The notes under the pieces: generated by a model
What the model saw: only the letters and a program-made list of their open reading frames with translations
Database searches by the model: none
What the model was told of the DNA's origin: nothing
Shown: one piece after another, positions 1 through 8,980 of the stretch
Numbering within the stretch: position 1 is the stretch's first letter
How the letters are laid out: every line of letters starts with the position of its first letter
Assembly (NCBI RefSeq): GCF_003402235.1
Contig: NZ_QEWO01000005.1
Location: 1-64,000, forward strand
DNA: 64,000 bases
From: Parahaliea mediterranea
GTDB taxonomy: Bacteria; Pseudomonadota; Gammaproteobacteria; Pseudomonadales; Halieaceae
Direction of reading: 5' to 3'
Program-made: the position numbers and the translations under genes

Positions 1-24
1 TATCCCGACCCCGATCCCCGGCAC

Positions 25-48
25 GGCTGCGGCTGCGGCTGCGGCTGC
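25..48. repeat. Hexanucleotide tandem repeat, four copies of GGCTGC
   Basis: Four uninterrupted copies of GGCTGC. In one frame they read as an alanine run followed by Glu and a TAA at 53-55, which could be the C-terminus of a gene that starts left of the window; the visible part is too short to identify it. Such hexamer runs can change copy number by slippage. Confidence 0.6.
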
Positions 49-112
49 GGAATAATCAGGGAAGTATTGTATTGCCCGGCCCGAATTTACTTGGGAAAGG
101 CGTCACGGATTA

Positions 113-1087
113 TTGAGCGAGACAACAGACGCTATTCACGCGGAAACATTAATTGAGGTGGCTGAGTTGTGGGACAAAATGGACGCTCTTTCGCGTCTAT
201 CAGATCTGTTCCCTCAGCCTGCTGAGCCCCGCAAAAACAGATGGTTGGTTGCCCCTGCTTACGCAGTTTCTGCTGTCCTCGCGATTGCCATAATAGGACT
301 TAGCTATTGGGCTTCACTGAAAATCGAACGGCCAAATGATCTCGTGGCTGAAAATCTGAAAAGTACGGAGCATGATTTCCAGACCGGCACCGGTGAACAA
401 TCGACCATCACTCTGCCTGACGGCTCTCAATTGACTTTGAATACCAACAGCGCCGTACGAACTGAATTCTCTCCGAGGCGTCGCGCCATAACCCTATTGC
501 GAGGGGAGGTACACGTAAAAGTTGCTCATGATGCTGAGCGTCCCTTTGATGCCCATGCTGGCAACAGAGTTGTGAGAGCTGTAGGTACCGCATTCAATCT
601 TGAGTTAACCGAGCACCAGGAAGTAGAACTTGTCGTTACCGAAGGGAAGGTATTAGTGAATGCTGTCCAGCCCGATATAAGACAGGCTTCAGCCAGCCAG
701 CAATCATTTGTTAGAGAAGCTAACAGAGAAGGCGACATGATGATAAAGGCTGGTGAGCAGATTCTGCTGGGTCAGCACAATGGAAAGGCTGAAAGAATTG
801 AACCAGAAGAATTGGAAGTGAAGCTATCTTGGCGTGAAGGGAACCTGGTGTTTCGGGGGGAATCTCTGGAGACTGCTATTCGGGAAATAGAGCGTTACAC
901 TACTGTAGAATTTGTAATCCTGGATGAGGAACTGAAGCTGATCCGTGTTGCCGGCCTGTTCAAAGCCGGCGATGTTGAAGGATTGTTAACCACTCTAAAA
1001 GAAAATTTCAATGCTTCGTACCAGCGTATTGGTGACGAGAAAGTGCTGCTACACAGTGCTGACCACGAAATAACATCATATAAGTAG
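113..1087 (+). CDS. FecR-family transmembrane sensor / anti-sigma factor
   Basis: FecR-like protein that would pass a signal from an outer-membrane TonB-dependent transducer to a sigma factor across the inner membrane. One membrane segment lies at about residues 45-69. It is followed by a periplasmic FecR domain (about 90-190, with the typical LPDGSQLTLN and RGEVHVKV stretches and VGTAF) and a C-terminal STN-like module (about 235-310). The next gene starts 11 bp downstream and encodes an STN-bearing receptor, the classic FecR-FecA pairing. The start is a TTG with only a distant GGAAAGG upstream. The N-terminus begins inside what is normally the cytoplasmic DUF4880 domain (the ELWDKMDALSRLSDLFP part is kept), and an in-frame stop lies at 53-55, so the 5' end may be truncated. 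No sigma-factor gene is visible upstream. Family assignment is firm; activity is uncertain. Confidence 0.85.
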   Translation: MSETTDAIHAETLIEVAELWDKMDALSRLSDLFPQPAEPRKNRWLVAPAYAVSAVLAIAIIGLSYWASLKIERPNDLVAENLKSTEHDFQTGTGEQSTITLPDGSQLTLNTNSAVRTEFSPRRRAITLLRGEVHVKVAHDAERPFDAHAGNRVVRAVGTAFNLELTEHQEVELVVTEGKVLVNAVQPDIRQASASQQSFVREANREGDMMIKAGEQILLGQHNGKAERIEPEELEVKLSWREGNLVFRGESLETAIREIERYTTVEFVILDEELKLIRVAGLFKAGDVEGLLTTLKENFNASYQRIGDEKVLLHSADHEITSYK

Positions 1088-1098
1088 AATTTATCATT

Positions 1099-3771
1099 GT
1101 GAATTCCTGGCCACAGTGGCGGAAATTTACACTCCGTTCGTCTTCTCTCTCTAAGCGCGCACGGTGCGCGCTGACGTGGATGAGAAGTTGGACGCACCAT
1201 ACGTTTTCACCTGTTTTATTCATGTCATTGATTCTTCTACAGGAATTATCAATGGCGGGAGTGGGCGAAGAAAGCACCAGGTTGATCGACTTCCATATTC
1301 CACGCGTGCAGGCGGATAAGGCGCTTATCGAGTTTGCTGAACAGGCAAATATAACGTTTATATTTCCTTTCGACGAAGCCAGGAAAATAACGGCAAATGG
1401 ACTCGTCGGGCGTTATACATCTCAGCAGGGAATAGCCCGGCTGTTAGATGGCACACGGTTAATGCCCCAGTTCAGGGAGCACGGTGGTCTTTCCGTAGTA
1501 TTGGTTGAGGCGCCAGCCTCAAGCGGAGTCGAAGAAATGAATAATACATCCAGTTCAATACTTACCAAGTTGTTTTCTGGGCTAGTTGCCTCTTTTTCTA
1601 GTGTCGGCGCATCAGGGCAGCCAGATAACCTCGGGGACTCAGCGCGAACGACGGTACTTGAGCACGTGGTTGTTACTGCCCAGCGTCGCGAAGAAAGTAG
1701 TCAAGAAGTGCCTATGTCAGTTATCGCTCTCAATATGGAAGCACTAGAAAAAATGGGGTTTCACAGCGTAAATGATATCGCTGATAAGGTGCCATCGCTG
1801 AGTATTCAACCAGACTTCGAGAAAGCGTCTGCACTGAAAGTCTATATCCGTGGCGTAGGCCAGGAAAAGCCGGCGAACTTTGAGCGGGACAACGGTGTGG
1901 GTATATATCTCGATGACGTTTACGTTGGGCACGGAAACGGACTCGCAACCGAGCTCATGGAAGTCGAACGAATCGAAGTCCTGTCCGGACCGCAGGGGAT
2001 TCTTTACGGCCGCAACACCATTGGTGGCGCGATCAAATTTATCTCTCGCAAGCCTTCCGGCAACCTAGGCTTCAAACAAACTTTGGATGTCGGGAATTAC
2101 GATCTCTTCAGGAGCGTTTCAACACTCAACCTGAACAAATTCGCAAATATCAGCAGCCAGTTCACTGTACTGAAATCCGATCGCGGCGGCTGGGTAAAAA
2201 ATACTGGCTCAGCTGGCGATTTCGGCGAGCGCGATTCGGACGGCTACCGAATAGCCTTGCGATGGACGCCGGCATATAACTGGCTGGTGGATTACTCCTA
2301 CGACACCATGGATCAGGCTTCCGTCAGCAACTACCAGCAACATGGTTATGTGCAGTTCGCACCGAACTTAACCAATCTGGGGATCTTTCCAAATCGGCAG
2401 AATAGATCTTGGCGCGATGTTGACCTTGATATCAAGGACGACTTCGAGTCCTCGGGTCACGCGCTCACAGTAGAATGGGATATCAGTGACACCCTCTCAC
2501 TCAAAGCCATCACAGGGTACCGGGAGTTTGAGTCGGAAGCGCTGCACGACGGAGTCGAGTCCTACAACGTGTCCACACTGATTGCGTCCGAGGCTGAGCA
2601 GAGCCAATTCTCGCAGGAATTCCTTCTGTCTGGCTCCAGCAGCGACGGGAGCATCAACTACCATGTCGGCCTGTACTATTTCGACGAGAACGCGTCCCAA
2701 GGTGATACCGAACTCGTGGATAATTACGGTATTGCAGCGGAGATCGACGCGGCACTGGCCAGCGGTGACGCGATCATACCGCCTGGGCTTGCTGACTTGA
2801 GACCCTGGAGTTCCTACGAAATCGAAAACGATTCCAAAGCGGTGTACGGTCAAATTACCTGGAACCCATCAGTTCTGGAGAGCCGTCTCACGCTGGAAAT
2901 TGGTGCTCGCTACACTGAAGACGATCGCTCACTAGCGTGGCACAAACCGTTCAATGAAGGCGGCGCATTCCCGGTCGACGCCATAGATAGTGTTAGCTCC
3001 AACAGTGTCGATCCAGCCTTCACCGTTAAATACGACTGGACGGACGCTATCAGCACCTACTTCCGCTACGCCCAGGCCTACCGATCCGGGGGCTTTGATA
3101 GCGGCTCCGAAAGGCTACAAGCCTTCGACCCCGAGGAACTCGAATCTTATGAGGTTGGCTTCAAGTCGCAACTTCTAAACAACCGTCTGCTACTGAATAT
3201 CGCGCTGTTTACCCAGGAATACACCGATATCCAGGTGCAGTTCTTCGACCCGGGGCTCGACGCCAGCCAGCCACCGGCAAAAGTCACTGTCAATGCGGCC
3301 GAGGCGAGCACCGAAGGCGCGGAACTTGAGGTGAAGTACATTCCGGTTGAGGGGCTGGTGCTCAGCGGGGGAGTGGCTTATCTCGACTCCAGCACAACGG
3401 TTACCAATCCCTTTACCGGGTTGACCGAGGACCGGCTGCTCTTCAATACGCCGAAATGGAAGTACAACTTTAATGCCGAGTATACGTTCCGGCCCGTGCC
3501 GATAGGCACCTTGTCCGCCATTGTCAGCTATGACTATCGTGACGAGGAGCTTGCCGCAGGCAGTTCCGACCCCACCGACCTAAAGCCCGATTATGGGCTC
3601 TGGGGTGCCCGGCTGGGCCTGGCGAATGTGCCGGTGCCAGCGGGGAATCTCAATCTCGCAGTTTGGGGGAGAAATCTCGCCGACGAGGAATACGAGGTTT
3701 ACCACGCCTTTGGCTCGGTGATCTATGGCGAACCGCGCAGTTACGGCGTTAGTTTGGTTTATGAATTTTAA
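1099..3771 (+). CDS. TonB-dependent receptor/transducer with N-terminal STN domain
   Basis: Outer-membrane active transporter of about 890 residues. The first 55 residues hold a hydrophobic export signal. Residues about 62-115 match an STN (secretin/TonB short N-terminal) domain of the FecA type, which contacts FecR. A TonB-box-like EHVVVTAQ and a plug domain follow (GPQGILYGRNTIGGAIKFIS near 295-315), then a 22-strand type barrel ending in the terminal aromatic motif (VSLVYEF). The start is GTG, 11 bp after fecR, so the two genes are co-transcribed. Plug and barrel style resemble the CirA/IroN-like receptors abundant in marine gammaproteobacteria. The substrate is unknown; the neighbouring symporter and hydrolase suggest an organic ligand such as a steroid or aromatic rather than only iron, which is inference. 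Confidence 0.92.
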   Translation: MNSWPQWRKFTLRSSSLSKRARCALTWMRSWTHHTFSPVLFMSLILLQELSMAGVGEESTRLIDFHIPRVQADKALIEFAEQANITFIFPFDEARKITANGLVGRYTSQQGIARLLDGTRLMPQFREHGGLSVVLVEAPASSGVEEMNNTSSSILTKLFSGLVASFSSVGASGQPDNLGDSARTTVLEHVVVTAQRREESSQEVPMSVIALNMEALEKMGFHSVNDIADKVPSLSIQPDFEKASALKVYIRGVGQEKPANFERDNGVGIYLDDVYVGHGNGLATELMEVERIEVLSGPQGILYGRNTIGGAIKFISRKPSGNLGFKQTLDVGNYDLFRSVSTLNLNKFANISSQFTVLKSDRGGWVKNTGSAGDFGERDSDGYRIALRWTPAYNWLVDYSYDTMDQASVSNYQQHGYVQFAPNLTNLGIFPNRQNRSWRDVDLDIKDDFESSGHALTVEWDISDTLSLKAITGYREFESEALHDGVESYNVSTLIASEAEQSQFSQEFLLSGSSSDGSINYHVGLYYFDENASQGDTELVDNYGIAAEIDAALASGDAIIPPGLADLRPWSSYEIENDSKAVYGQITWNPSVLESRLTLEIGARYTEDDRSLAWHKPFNEGGAFPVDAIDSVSSNSVDPAFTVKYDWTDAISTYFRYAQAYRSGGFDSGSERLQAFDPEELESYEVGFKSQLLNNRLLLNIALFTQEYTDIQVQFFDPGLDASQPPAKVTVNAAEASTEGAELEVKYIPVEGLVLSGGVAYLDSSTTVTNPFTGLTEDRLLFNTPKWKYNFNAEYTFRPVPIGTLSAIVSYDYRDEELAAGSSDPTDLKPDYGLWGARLGLANVPVPAGNLNLAVWGRNLADEEYEVYHAFGSVIYGEPRSYGVSLVYEF

Positions 3772-3853
3772 CGACTAAACCGGGCCTGGCGGTAGAATTC
3801 TGACTCGTTGCCTGGCCCTGCAATTTCCCCGATGACCCGCGAGAGGAATGGGA

Positions 3854-4717
3854 ATGTCCGTGCTACTGCCGCTCCTGCTGGGGCTGATGATGTTCACGAT
3901 GGGGCTGACGGTGACTCCGAACGACCTACGGCGCATCCTCGTGACTCCCCTACCGATATTGCTAGGTCTCAGTTGCCAGCTCTTGCTACTACCTCTGCTC
4001 GGCTTTGCCATCGCGCAGATGTTTGCGATGTCCCCGGCGCTGCAGATGGGCTTTATCGCGATTTGCGCCTGCCCCGGCGGGGTGCTGTCCAACTATATCG
4101 CGTTCAAGGCGCGGGGGACCGTGGCGCTGTCGGTCAGTCTGACCCTGATTAGCAGCTTGGTTACTGTCTTTACCATACCGCTTATCTTGAACATCGCACA
4201 GGGCATGATCGGCCTCGATCGCACCGCGATAGCGCTACCCCTGGTCGATACCATGCTGTCGGTGGGTCGTATCACCGTACTGCCCATCGCCGCTGGTATG
4301 CTATTGCGCCAACACTTTCCGACAGTTAGCTTGAAACTCAGCCAACTGCTAGGGCGTTTCTGCTCCCTGGCGCTGGTAGCCTATATCCTTTACTTGTGGT
4401 TGAGCCAACGTGAGGCAATACTCGCCGCTGCTCAGGAGGTCGGGGCCGCTGTTGTGGTGCTAGTTCTGCTGGTTTCGGTGCTTGTGTACGTGGTTTGCAG
4501 AATTCTGCGAATCGACTCGCAGGATCGGGCCACTCTGATCATTGAAACCAGCATCCAGAATAGCGCACTGGCGTTTACGGTCACCGCTGTACTGATGAAC
4601 AATACCCTGTATGCCATTCCCACGGTGTTCTACTCTGTGGCTATGTTCCTGCCCGCAGTGGTCCTGATTTATCTCGGCCGTAAGTCCTCAGCCGGGGCAG
4701 TGCCGGCCGGATTGTAA
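3854..4717 (+). CDS. Bile acid:sodium symporter family (SBF/BASS) transporter
   Basis: Inner-membrane transporter with about nine to ten hydrophobic segments spread over 287 residues. The family signature CPGGVLSNYIAFKARG and the following VALSVSLTLISS are present near residues 75-105, as in BASS proteins that move organic anions with sodium. I chose the ATG at 3854: the GAGAGG at 3841-3846 lies 7 nt upstream of it but only 1 nt upstream of the alternative ATG at 3848. It stands between a receptor and a hydrolase gene on the same strand, so a role in taking an organic acid into the cytoplasm is plausible. The substrate cannot be read from sequence. Confidence 0.85.
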   Translation: MSVLLPLLLGLMMFTMGLTVTPNDLRRILVTPLPILLGLSCQLLLLPLLGFAIAQMFAMSPALQMGFIAICACPGGVLSNYIAFKARGTVALSVSLTLISSLVTVFTIPLILNIAQGMIGLDRTAIALPLVDTMLSVGRITVLPIAAGMLLRQHFPTVSLKLSQLLGRFCSLALVAYILYLWLSQREAILAAAQEVGAAVVVLVLLVSVLVYVVCRILRIDSQDRATLIIETSIQNSALAFTVTAVLMNNTLYAIPTVFYSVAMFLPAVVLIYLGRKSSAGAVPAGL

Positions 4718-4771
4718 GCCGCGGGACAGGTCAGGTTAACGAGAAAGTGGCGCTTTACTAAGGGAGCAGGC

Positions 4772-5620
4772 ATGGCACTACCCAAGTGTGGAAAATTTCT
4801 CAAGCTCAAGCACGGCCGTGTGCATTACTTCGACGTGGGCTGCGGCGATACGGTTCTGTTTCTGCATGGTTCAGGGCCAGGAGTGACGGGGCGAGCGAAT
4901 TACGCCGGCAATATTCACGCATTCGCCGGGCACTTCCGATGCATCGTCATGGATTTTCCCGGCTACGGTGCCAGTGACTCTTGGCAGGGCGACGCGCTGC
5001 ATGGATGCATTGAAGCTGCAATCGCCCTGCTAGACGGGTTAGGCATCAAACAAGCGCATATTGTCGGCAACTCCCTGGGCGGGATAGTCGGCGGTTATAT
5101 TGCCGCCCGCCACCCACAGCGGGTTGGAAAACTGGTCAGCATCGGCGGTATAGGAATCAACCTGTTTACTGCGTTTCCAGGGGAGGGATTAAATCTCCTG
5201 ACTGAGTTTGTCGAAGATCCAACACGGTCACGTCTAGAGCAGTGGTTGCGCTCAATGGTATACGATCAAAGCGTTATAACTGATGAACTAATCGATGAGC
5301 GCTTTCAGCAATCCCTTGAACCCAAAACGTTTTATACAACCCGATCTATATACGCACGAGAAAGTATTCAGGGACTTGCGCAGTTTCGTAAGGCTAAGGG
5401 CGCCATTGAAACTATCGCCCATCTTCCAGACATCCAAGCACCAACACTGATCACATGGGGGCGAGAAGATCGTGTTAGCTCACTAGATGTCGGCTTGATA
5501 GCAATGCGACTAATTCCAAATTGTGAGTTCCACATTTTTCCCAATTGTGGACATTGGACCATGCATGAGTTTAGCTCGGGATTTGAATCAGTAGTGTTTT
5601 CGTTTTTACAAAGAAAGTGA
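4772..5620 (+). CDS. Alpha/beta hydrolase, meta-cleavage-product (C-C bond) hydrolase type
   Basis: Cytoplasmic alpha/beta hydrolase of 282 residues. The oxyanion region HGSGPGVTGRANYAGN (32-47) is very like that of BphD/HsaD-type C-C hydrolases, which cut ring-fission products of aromatics and steroids. The nucleophile elbow GNSLGG gives Ser101; the acid is probably the Asp in GREDRVS near residue 230 and the base the His in CGHW near 256. AGGGAG lies 5 nt before the ATG. It follows the symporter by 54 bp and is probably in the same operon. A general esterase remains possible, since no ring-cleavage dioxygenase gene is visible nearby. Confidence 0.85.
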   Translation: MALPKCGKFLKLKHGRVHYFDVGCGDTVLFLHGSGPGVTGRANYAGNIHAFAGHFRCIVMDFPGYGASDSWQGDALHGCIEAAIALLDGLGIKQAHIVGNSLGGIVGGYIAARHPQRVGKLVSIGGIGINLFTAFPGEGLNLLTEFVEDPTRSRLEQWLRSMVYDQSVITDELIDERFQQSLEPKTFYTTRSIYARESIQGLAQFRKAKGAIETIAHLPDIQAPTLITWGREDRVSSLDVGLIAMRLIPNCEFHIFPNCGHWTMHEFSSGFESVVFSFLQRK

Positions 5621-5700
5621 ACAAAACATTTCAGAGTTGACTGTAATTCTGTCCGCTATGTGGCGGTTGCTGCCAATCCACGAGTACCAATGGACACCAT

Positions 5701-5904
5701 TCACTGATCTCCAGGTTCTCGCCTTCGGGGAATATCTTTCATAGTCGGAGATCCACCTCCTACCGAAGTTAAGCGCTTGGCAGCTTCCGCTCTTACGAAA
5801 AGTCGCAATGCTTCATTGACTACATCTGCCACGCTCATACCAGAGTCTGCAACCTGCAACGCCTGCTTCACAAGTTTCTCGTCTACCTTTACATCAATAT
5901 GCAT
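5701..5904 (-). CDS. VapB-family antitoxin (orphan)
   Basis: Small protein of 67 residues with a ribbon-helix-helix-like start (HIDVKVDEKLVKQALQ), the VNEALRLFVRAEAAKRL helix and the proline/arginine tail (KDIPRRREPGD) seen in VapB antitoxins of the DUF2191 type. The ATG at 5904 has an AAAGG about 9 nt upstream and is preferred over a longer reading frame beginning at 5991. No complete PIN-domain toxin follows. The TGA is directly followed by an ATG whose frame closes after 15 codons, in a stretch that weakly recalls a VapC start. It therefore looks like an antitoxin left behind after toxin loss. Confidence 0.7.
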   Translation of the reverse strand: MHIDVKVDEKLVKQALQVADSGMSVADVVNEALRLFVRAEAAKRLTSVGGGSPTMKDIPRRREPGDQ

Positions 5905-6192
5905 AGTACTTAAACCTTTACGTCTTCGTAAATTCACGTCCTGCTCGGCCGACCAAGTCTGCCACTTTGTACAGATACTGCCTTGAACCATCTATCGTTG
6001 GCCCGATCACAGGTTCGACACCTATGGAACCTAGCTGGGTGACTACGCTTTTGGAGCTGGTGTGGTGCGCCTTTGCCAGTACCGCTTTCTGCAGGAACGA
6101 CCTGATGTATTGGAAGATGAGGGACGATTCGACGCTTAAATTCCGGGTTAAATTCGGATCGTCAAATAAAGTTGCGCAAGCTCAGATGGTAC

Positions 6193-6654
6193 TCACGCAA
6201 GTACACCGCTCTCCATCCTGCCAATCAGGTCCAGAACTGCTTCGGTTTCAGCAGAAGTGGCGGCCATCTCAACGGGCTGGCGCCCGCCGAGACCGCGAAC
6301 CGGTCTGTTCATCCATAGGCCGGCCCGCTTGCTATCACCTTCGAACAAATCTGTGGCTGCCTTCAACACCCTGGCAAAGCGATACAGGCGGTCGCTCTCA
6401 TCGGTATTGAAGCGACCGGCCTTTGCACGCCGATGCAAGGTCGCAGGCGAATTCGCGACATACCGGGCTAGCGCTTTTGGCTCTAGGCCAGCTACTGCGG
6501 CTAGGCTCAAAAAGACTTCGTAAGGTACACCCTCTCGCACAACCTGATGCAATTTAGCGCCGCGAGCCGGTAAGCCTACGGTCTCCCAAAAACCGGATTT
6601 GTTTCTGGGAACCGGGCGGTAGATCTTGGTCGTGGGCAGCATGAGAAAATTCAT
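6193..6654 (-). CDS. Xre/MbcA/ParS-type antitoxin (DUF2384), orphan
   Basis: 153-residue DNA-binding antitoxin of the RES-Xre class. The central part (about 45-85) is the Xre-like helix-turn-helix region with SPATLHRRAKAGRFNTDESD. The C-terminal part (about 85-150) is the MbcA/ParS toxin-binding domain with RLYRFARVL, FEGDSKRAGLWM and a closing PVEMAATSAETEAVLDLIGR. A RES toxin gene normally overlaps the antitoxin stop. Here a GTG overlapping the TGA begins a RES-like MSTI but runs into a stop at the fifth codon. The antitoxin looks intact, the toxin does not. Confidence 0.82.
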   Translation of the reverse strand: MNFLMLPTTKIYRPVPRNKSGFWETVGLPARGAKLHQVVREGVPYEVFLSLAAVAGLEPKALARYVANSPATLHRRAKAGRFNTDESDRLYRFARVLKAATDLFEGDSKRAGLWMNRPVRGLGGRQPVEMAATSAETEAVLDLIGRMESGVLA

Positions 6655-6928
6655 AAAACCTGTTGATAGACCAGAGGCGTACCATATGGCTTTTGGCAGT
6701 GATGCGCTTCCGTGAGTCCAGATTCAGTTTGACGCATTCGTCCATAGCTGACATTCACGCCCACTTAAAAGGCAGCGCATCAGCGACGACCAGCTCAACG
6801 AAGTGGAGCAGCTTTTGATGTGCTTGTTGAACGAATCCGCTACGCGGCTAACCATCAGCACAACCCCTCCCATGGGCAAATAATTCCTCCACGTGCTTCT
6901 CCCGAACACGACCACAGGAGGAGTTATC

Positions 6929-7250
6929 CTGAACACAGGACAGCAACAGAAATTTCAATCACTGTACCGCAAACATGTTAGCGCGTTGTGCCGGCAGGGC
7001 AAGGCAGAACGCACCATTGATTCCTATGCCCGTGCCGTTCGGCGTGTCGCCCAGTTCTGGGACACCTGCCCGCCACCCTGAGTTTGGAACAGCTCCAAGG
7101 CTGCTTTTGGTCGCTGGTAGAGACGCACTCGTGGTCGACCATCAAGGTGGACTGCAACGGCCTGCACTTCTTCTACCAGCACCTCCTCAAGAAGAATTGG
7201 GTCTGGATGGACATCGTCAAACCACCCAGGAAAAAGCCACTGACCGGGTC
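6929..7250 (+). pseudogene. Tyrosine recombinase (integrase), N-terminal remnant with frameshift
   Basis: Remnant of the core-binding (SAM-like) domain of a site-specific recombinase. The first frame reads FQSLYRKHVSALCRQGKAER and continues to DTCPP, where a single-base loss brings in a stop at 7079-7081. The next frame resumes at once with LSLEQLQGCFWSLVETHSW and ends near VKPPRKKPL. The catalytic domain with the R-H-R-Y residues is missing. A strong AGGAGGAG (6916-6923) precedes a CTG where an ATG would be expected. It resembles integrases that travel with IS91/ISCR-like elements. Nonfunctional. Confidence 0.75.
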
Positions 7251-7313
7251 GTCCGCGAGGCCAGGTATTGACGTGATGTACCGCATTAATGAAAGTGGGT
7301 ACATCCGCACCCT

Positions 7314-8963
7314 TTACAGCGCGGTCCAGGGGCTGACGACCTGTTCCTCCAGGATAATACCCATCGTGCGTTGGTATTCCTGCCAGCCCTGTTGCAGCAC
7401 CTCGAACACACCCGGGTGTGCAGCGGAGACATCCTCTGTCTCGTAAGGGTCGCTGGCCAGGTCATACAGCGCCCAATCCCCGGTACCGTTAGGCTTGCTG
7501 ACATACACCAGTTTCCAGTCGCCCTGGCGCATGGCGCGTTGGCCGAATAGCTCCCAGCCGAACAGCTCATCGGGCTGGTGAATGGTCTCGGTTTCGCGCA
7601 TCAGGAACGGCAGCATGGAGCGGCCACTAAAAGCCTCCGGTGTTTCGGGCTGCCTGACGCCTGCAATGGACAGCAGGGTGGGGACCATATCCAGCACGGT
7701 GGCAAAGCGCTTGTCGATGCTGGCCTGGCGGGCGAACCCGGGGTAGCGAACGATGAGCGGACTCACCAGGCCGCCCTCGGTGACCACAGATTTATACAGA
7801 CGGTACGGCGCTGTGCTTGCCTGGGCCCAGTTGGTACCGTACGAGAGCATGGAATCGGCCCCGCCCCAGTCCTCGGGTTGACCCGCGTTGATGGACGGAA
7901 AATGGGGCACTTTGTTGGCAAAGCTGGACAGGGTGTCGGGAGCTGCCCCGTTGTCGGACAAAAAAATCACCACGGTATTGTCGAGTTGACCGGTGCTGCG
8001 CAGCTCGTCAATCACGCGACCGATATTCCAGTCCATGCGCTCGACCATGGCCGCGTAGATTTCCATCTTGCGCGCAAACTCCTGCTGTTCCTTCTTGCTG
8101 AAGCTCTCCCACTGGCGCAGGGTTGCTGGCGGCGCCATATCGATGTCGTCGCCCAGGATGCCGAGGCTTTGCTGTCGTTGCAGCCGCTCGCGCCGCAGCG
8201 CGTCCCAGCCGGCATCGTAACGGCCTTTATAGTGCGCTATGTTTTCTTTGGGGGCATGCAGGGGCCAGTGCGGGGCGCTGAAGGGCAGGTAGGCAAAGAA
8301 AGGTTTGTCCGTAGGTCGGGCCAGGTAGCCAAGCAGTTTGTCAGTGAAATAGTCCGAGGAGTAGAAGTCGTCAGGAATCGAAACCGGCTCGCCGTTTTCG
8401 GTGTAGTGTACACCGCCGAGTTCGGGTGGCGGCAGATTGGGTTTGCCGAAATGGTTGTGGCCGCCATCGAGCAGTGTGAATACCTCCTCGAAACCCCGAT
8501 TGGCCGGATCAAATTCGGCGTCGACGCCTAGGTGCCACTTGCCGCTCATAATGGTGTGATAGCCCGCCTTGCGCAGCCGTTCGGCGATGGTTGGCACGCC
8601 GGGATCGAGATGCCCCAGGTAACCGGGCTGGCCGCGCTGACTCGGCGTGATCAGCTCTTTCATGTTGGCGATGCCGGCGCGGTGATGGTCCACCCCGGTC
8701 AGGAGCATGGCCCGGGTGGGAGAGCAGGTGGCAGCCACGTGAAAATTGGTCATGCGCAGGCCATCGGTGGCGAGTTGATCAAGGTGAGGGGTCGCAATTT
8801 CGCCACCAAAAGCACCGACATCGGAAAACCCCATATCGTCCGCCATGATCAGCAGGATATTGGGTCGCGTCGGCGCGCTCGCGGCACAAACCAAGTGTGG
8901 CAATAATGCCAGTACCGACAACAAAAGGGCGCGGCAAATCCTGCGCAAGGCGTAGCTACTCAT
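7314..8963 (-). CDS. Arylsulfatase, formylglycine-dependent, exported
   Basis: Type I sulfatase of 549 residues, probably periplasmic: a signal peptide covers about residues 1-29 (LLLSVLALLPHLVCAASA). The metal-binding DD occurs at 42-43 (IMADDMGFSD). The modification motif CSPTRAMLLTG has Cys80, which would be converted to formylglycine; Thr replaces the commoner Ser in CxPSR but is tolerated in the family. SGKWHLG near 140 and FLSDNGA near 335 are further active-site motifs. It is the last gene of an operon behind a receptor and a DUF1214-like gene, so hydrolysis of a sulfate ester imported or bound by that receptor is likely. No sulfatase-maturating enzyme is present in the window. Confidence 0.93.
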   Translation of the reverse strand: MSSYALRRICRALLLSVLALLPHLVCAASAPTRPNILLIMADDMGFSDVGAFGGEIATPHLDQLATDGLRMTNFHVAATCSPTRAMLLTGVDHHRAGIANMKELITPSQRGQPGYLGHLDPGVPTIAERLRKAGYHTIMSGKWHLGVDAEFDPANRGFEEVFTLLDGGHNHFGKPNLPPPELGGVHYTENGEPVSIPDDFYSSDYFTDKLLGYLARPTDKPFFAYLPFSAPHWPLHAPKENIAHYKGRYDAGWDALRRERLQRQQSLGILGDDIDMAPPATLRQWESFSKKEQQEFARKMEIYAAMVERMDWNIGRVIDELRSTGQLDNTVVIFLSDNGAAPDTLSSFANKVPHFPSINAGQPEDWGGADSMLSYGTNWAQASTAPYRLYKSVVTEGGLVSPLIVRYPGFARQASIDKRFATVLDMVPTLLSIAGVRQPETPEAFSGRSMLPFLMRETETIHQPDELFGWELFGQRAMRQGDWKLVYVSKPNGTGDWALYDLASDPYETEDVSAAHPGVFEVLQQGWQEYQRTMGIILEEQVVSPWTAL

Positions 8964-8980
8964 GGTGAATCCTCAAAGTG

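Noticed and set aside
5967..6410. 147-codon plus-strand frame across the antitoxin region
   Set aside because: It overlaps the well-supported Xre/ParS antitoxin on the other strand and has no family resemblance.
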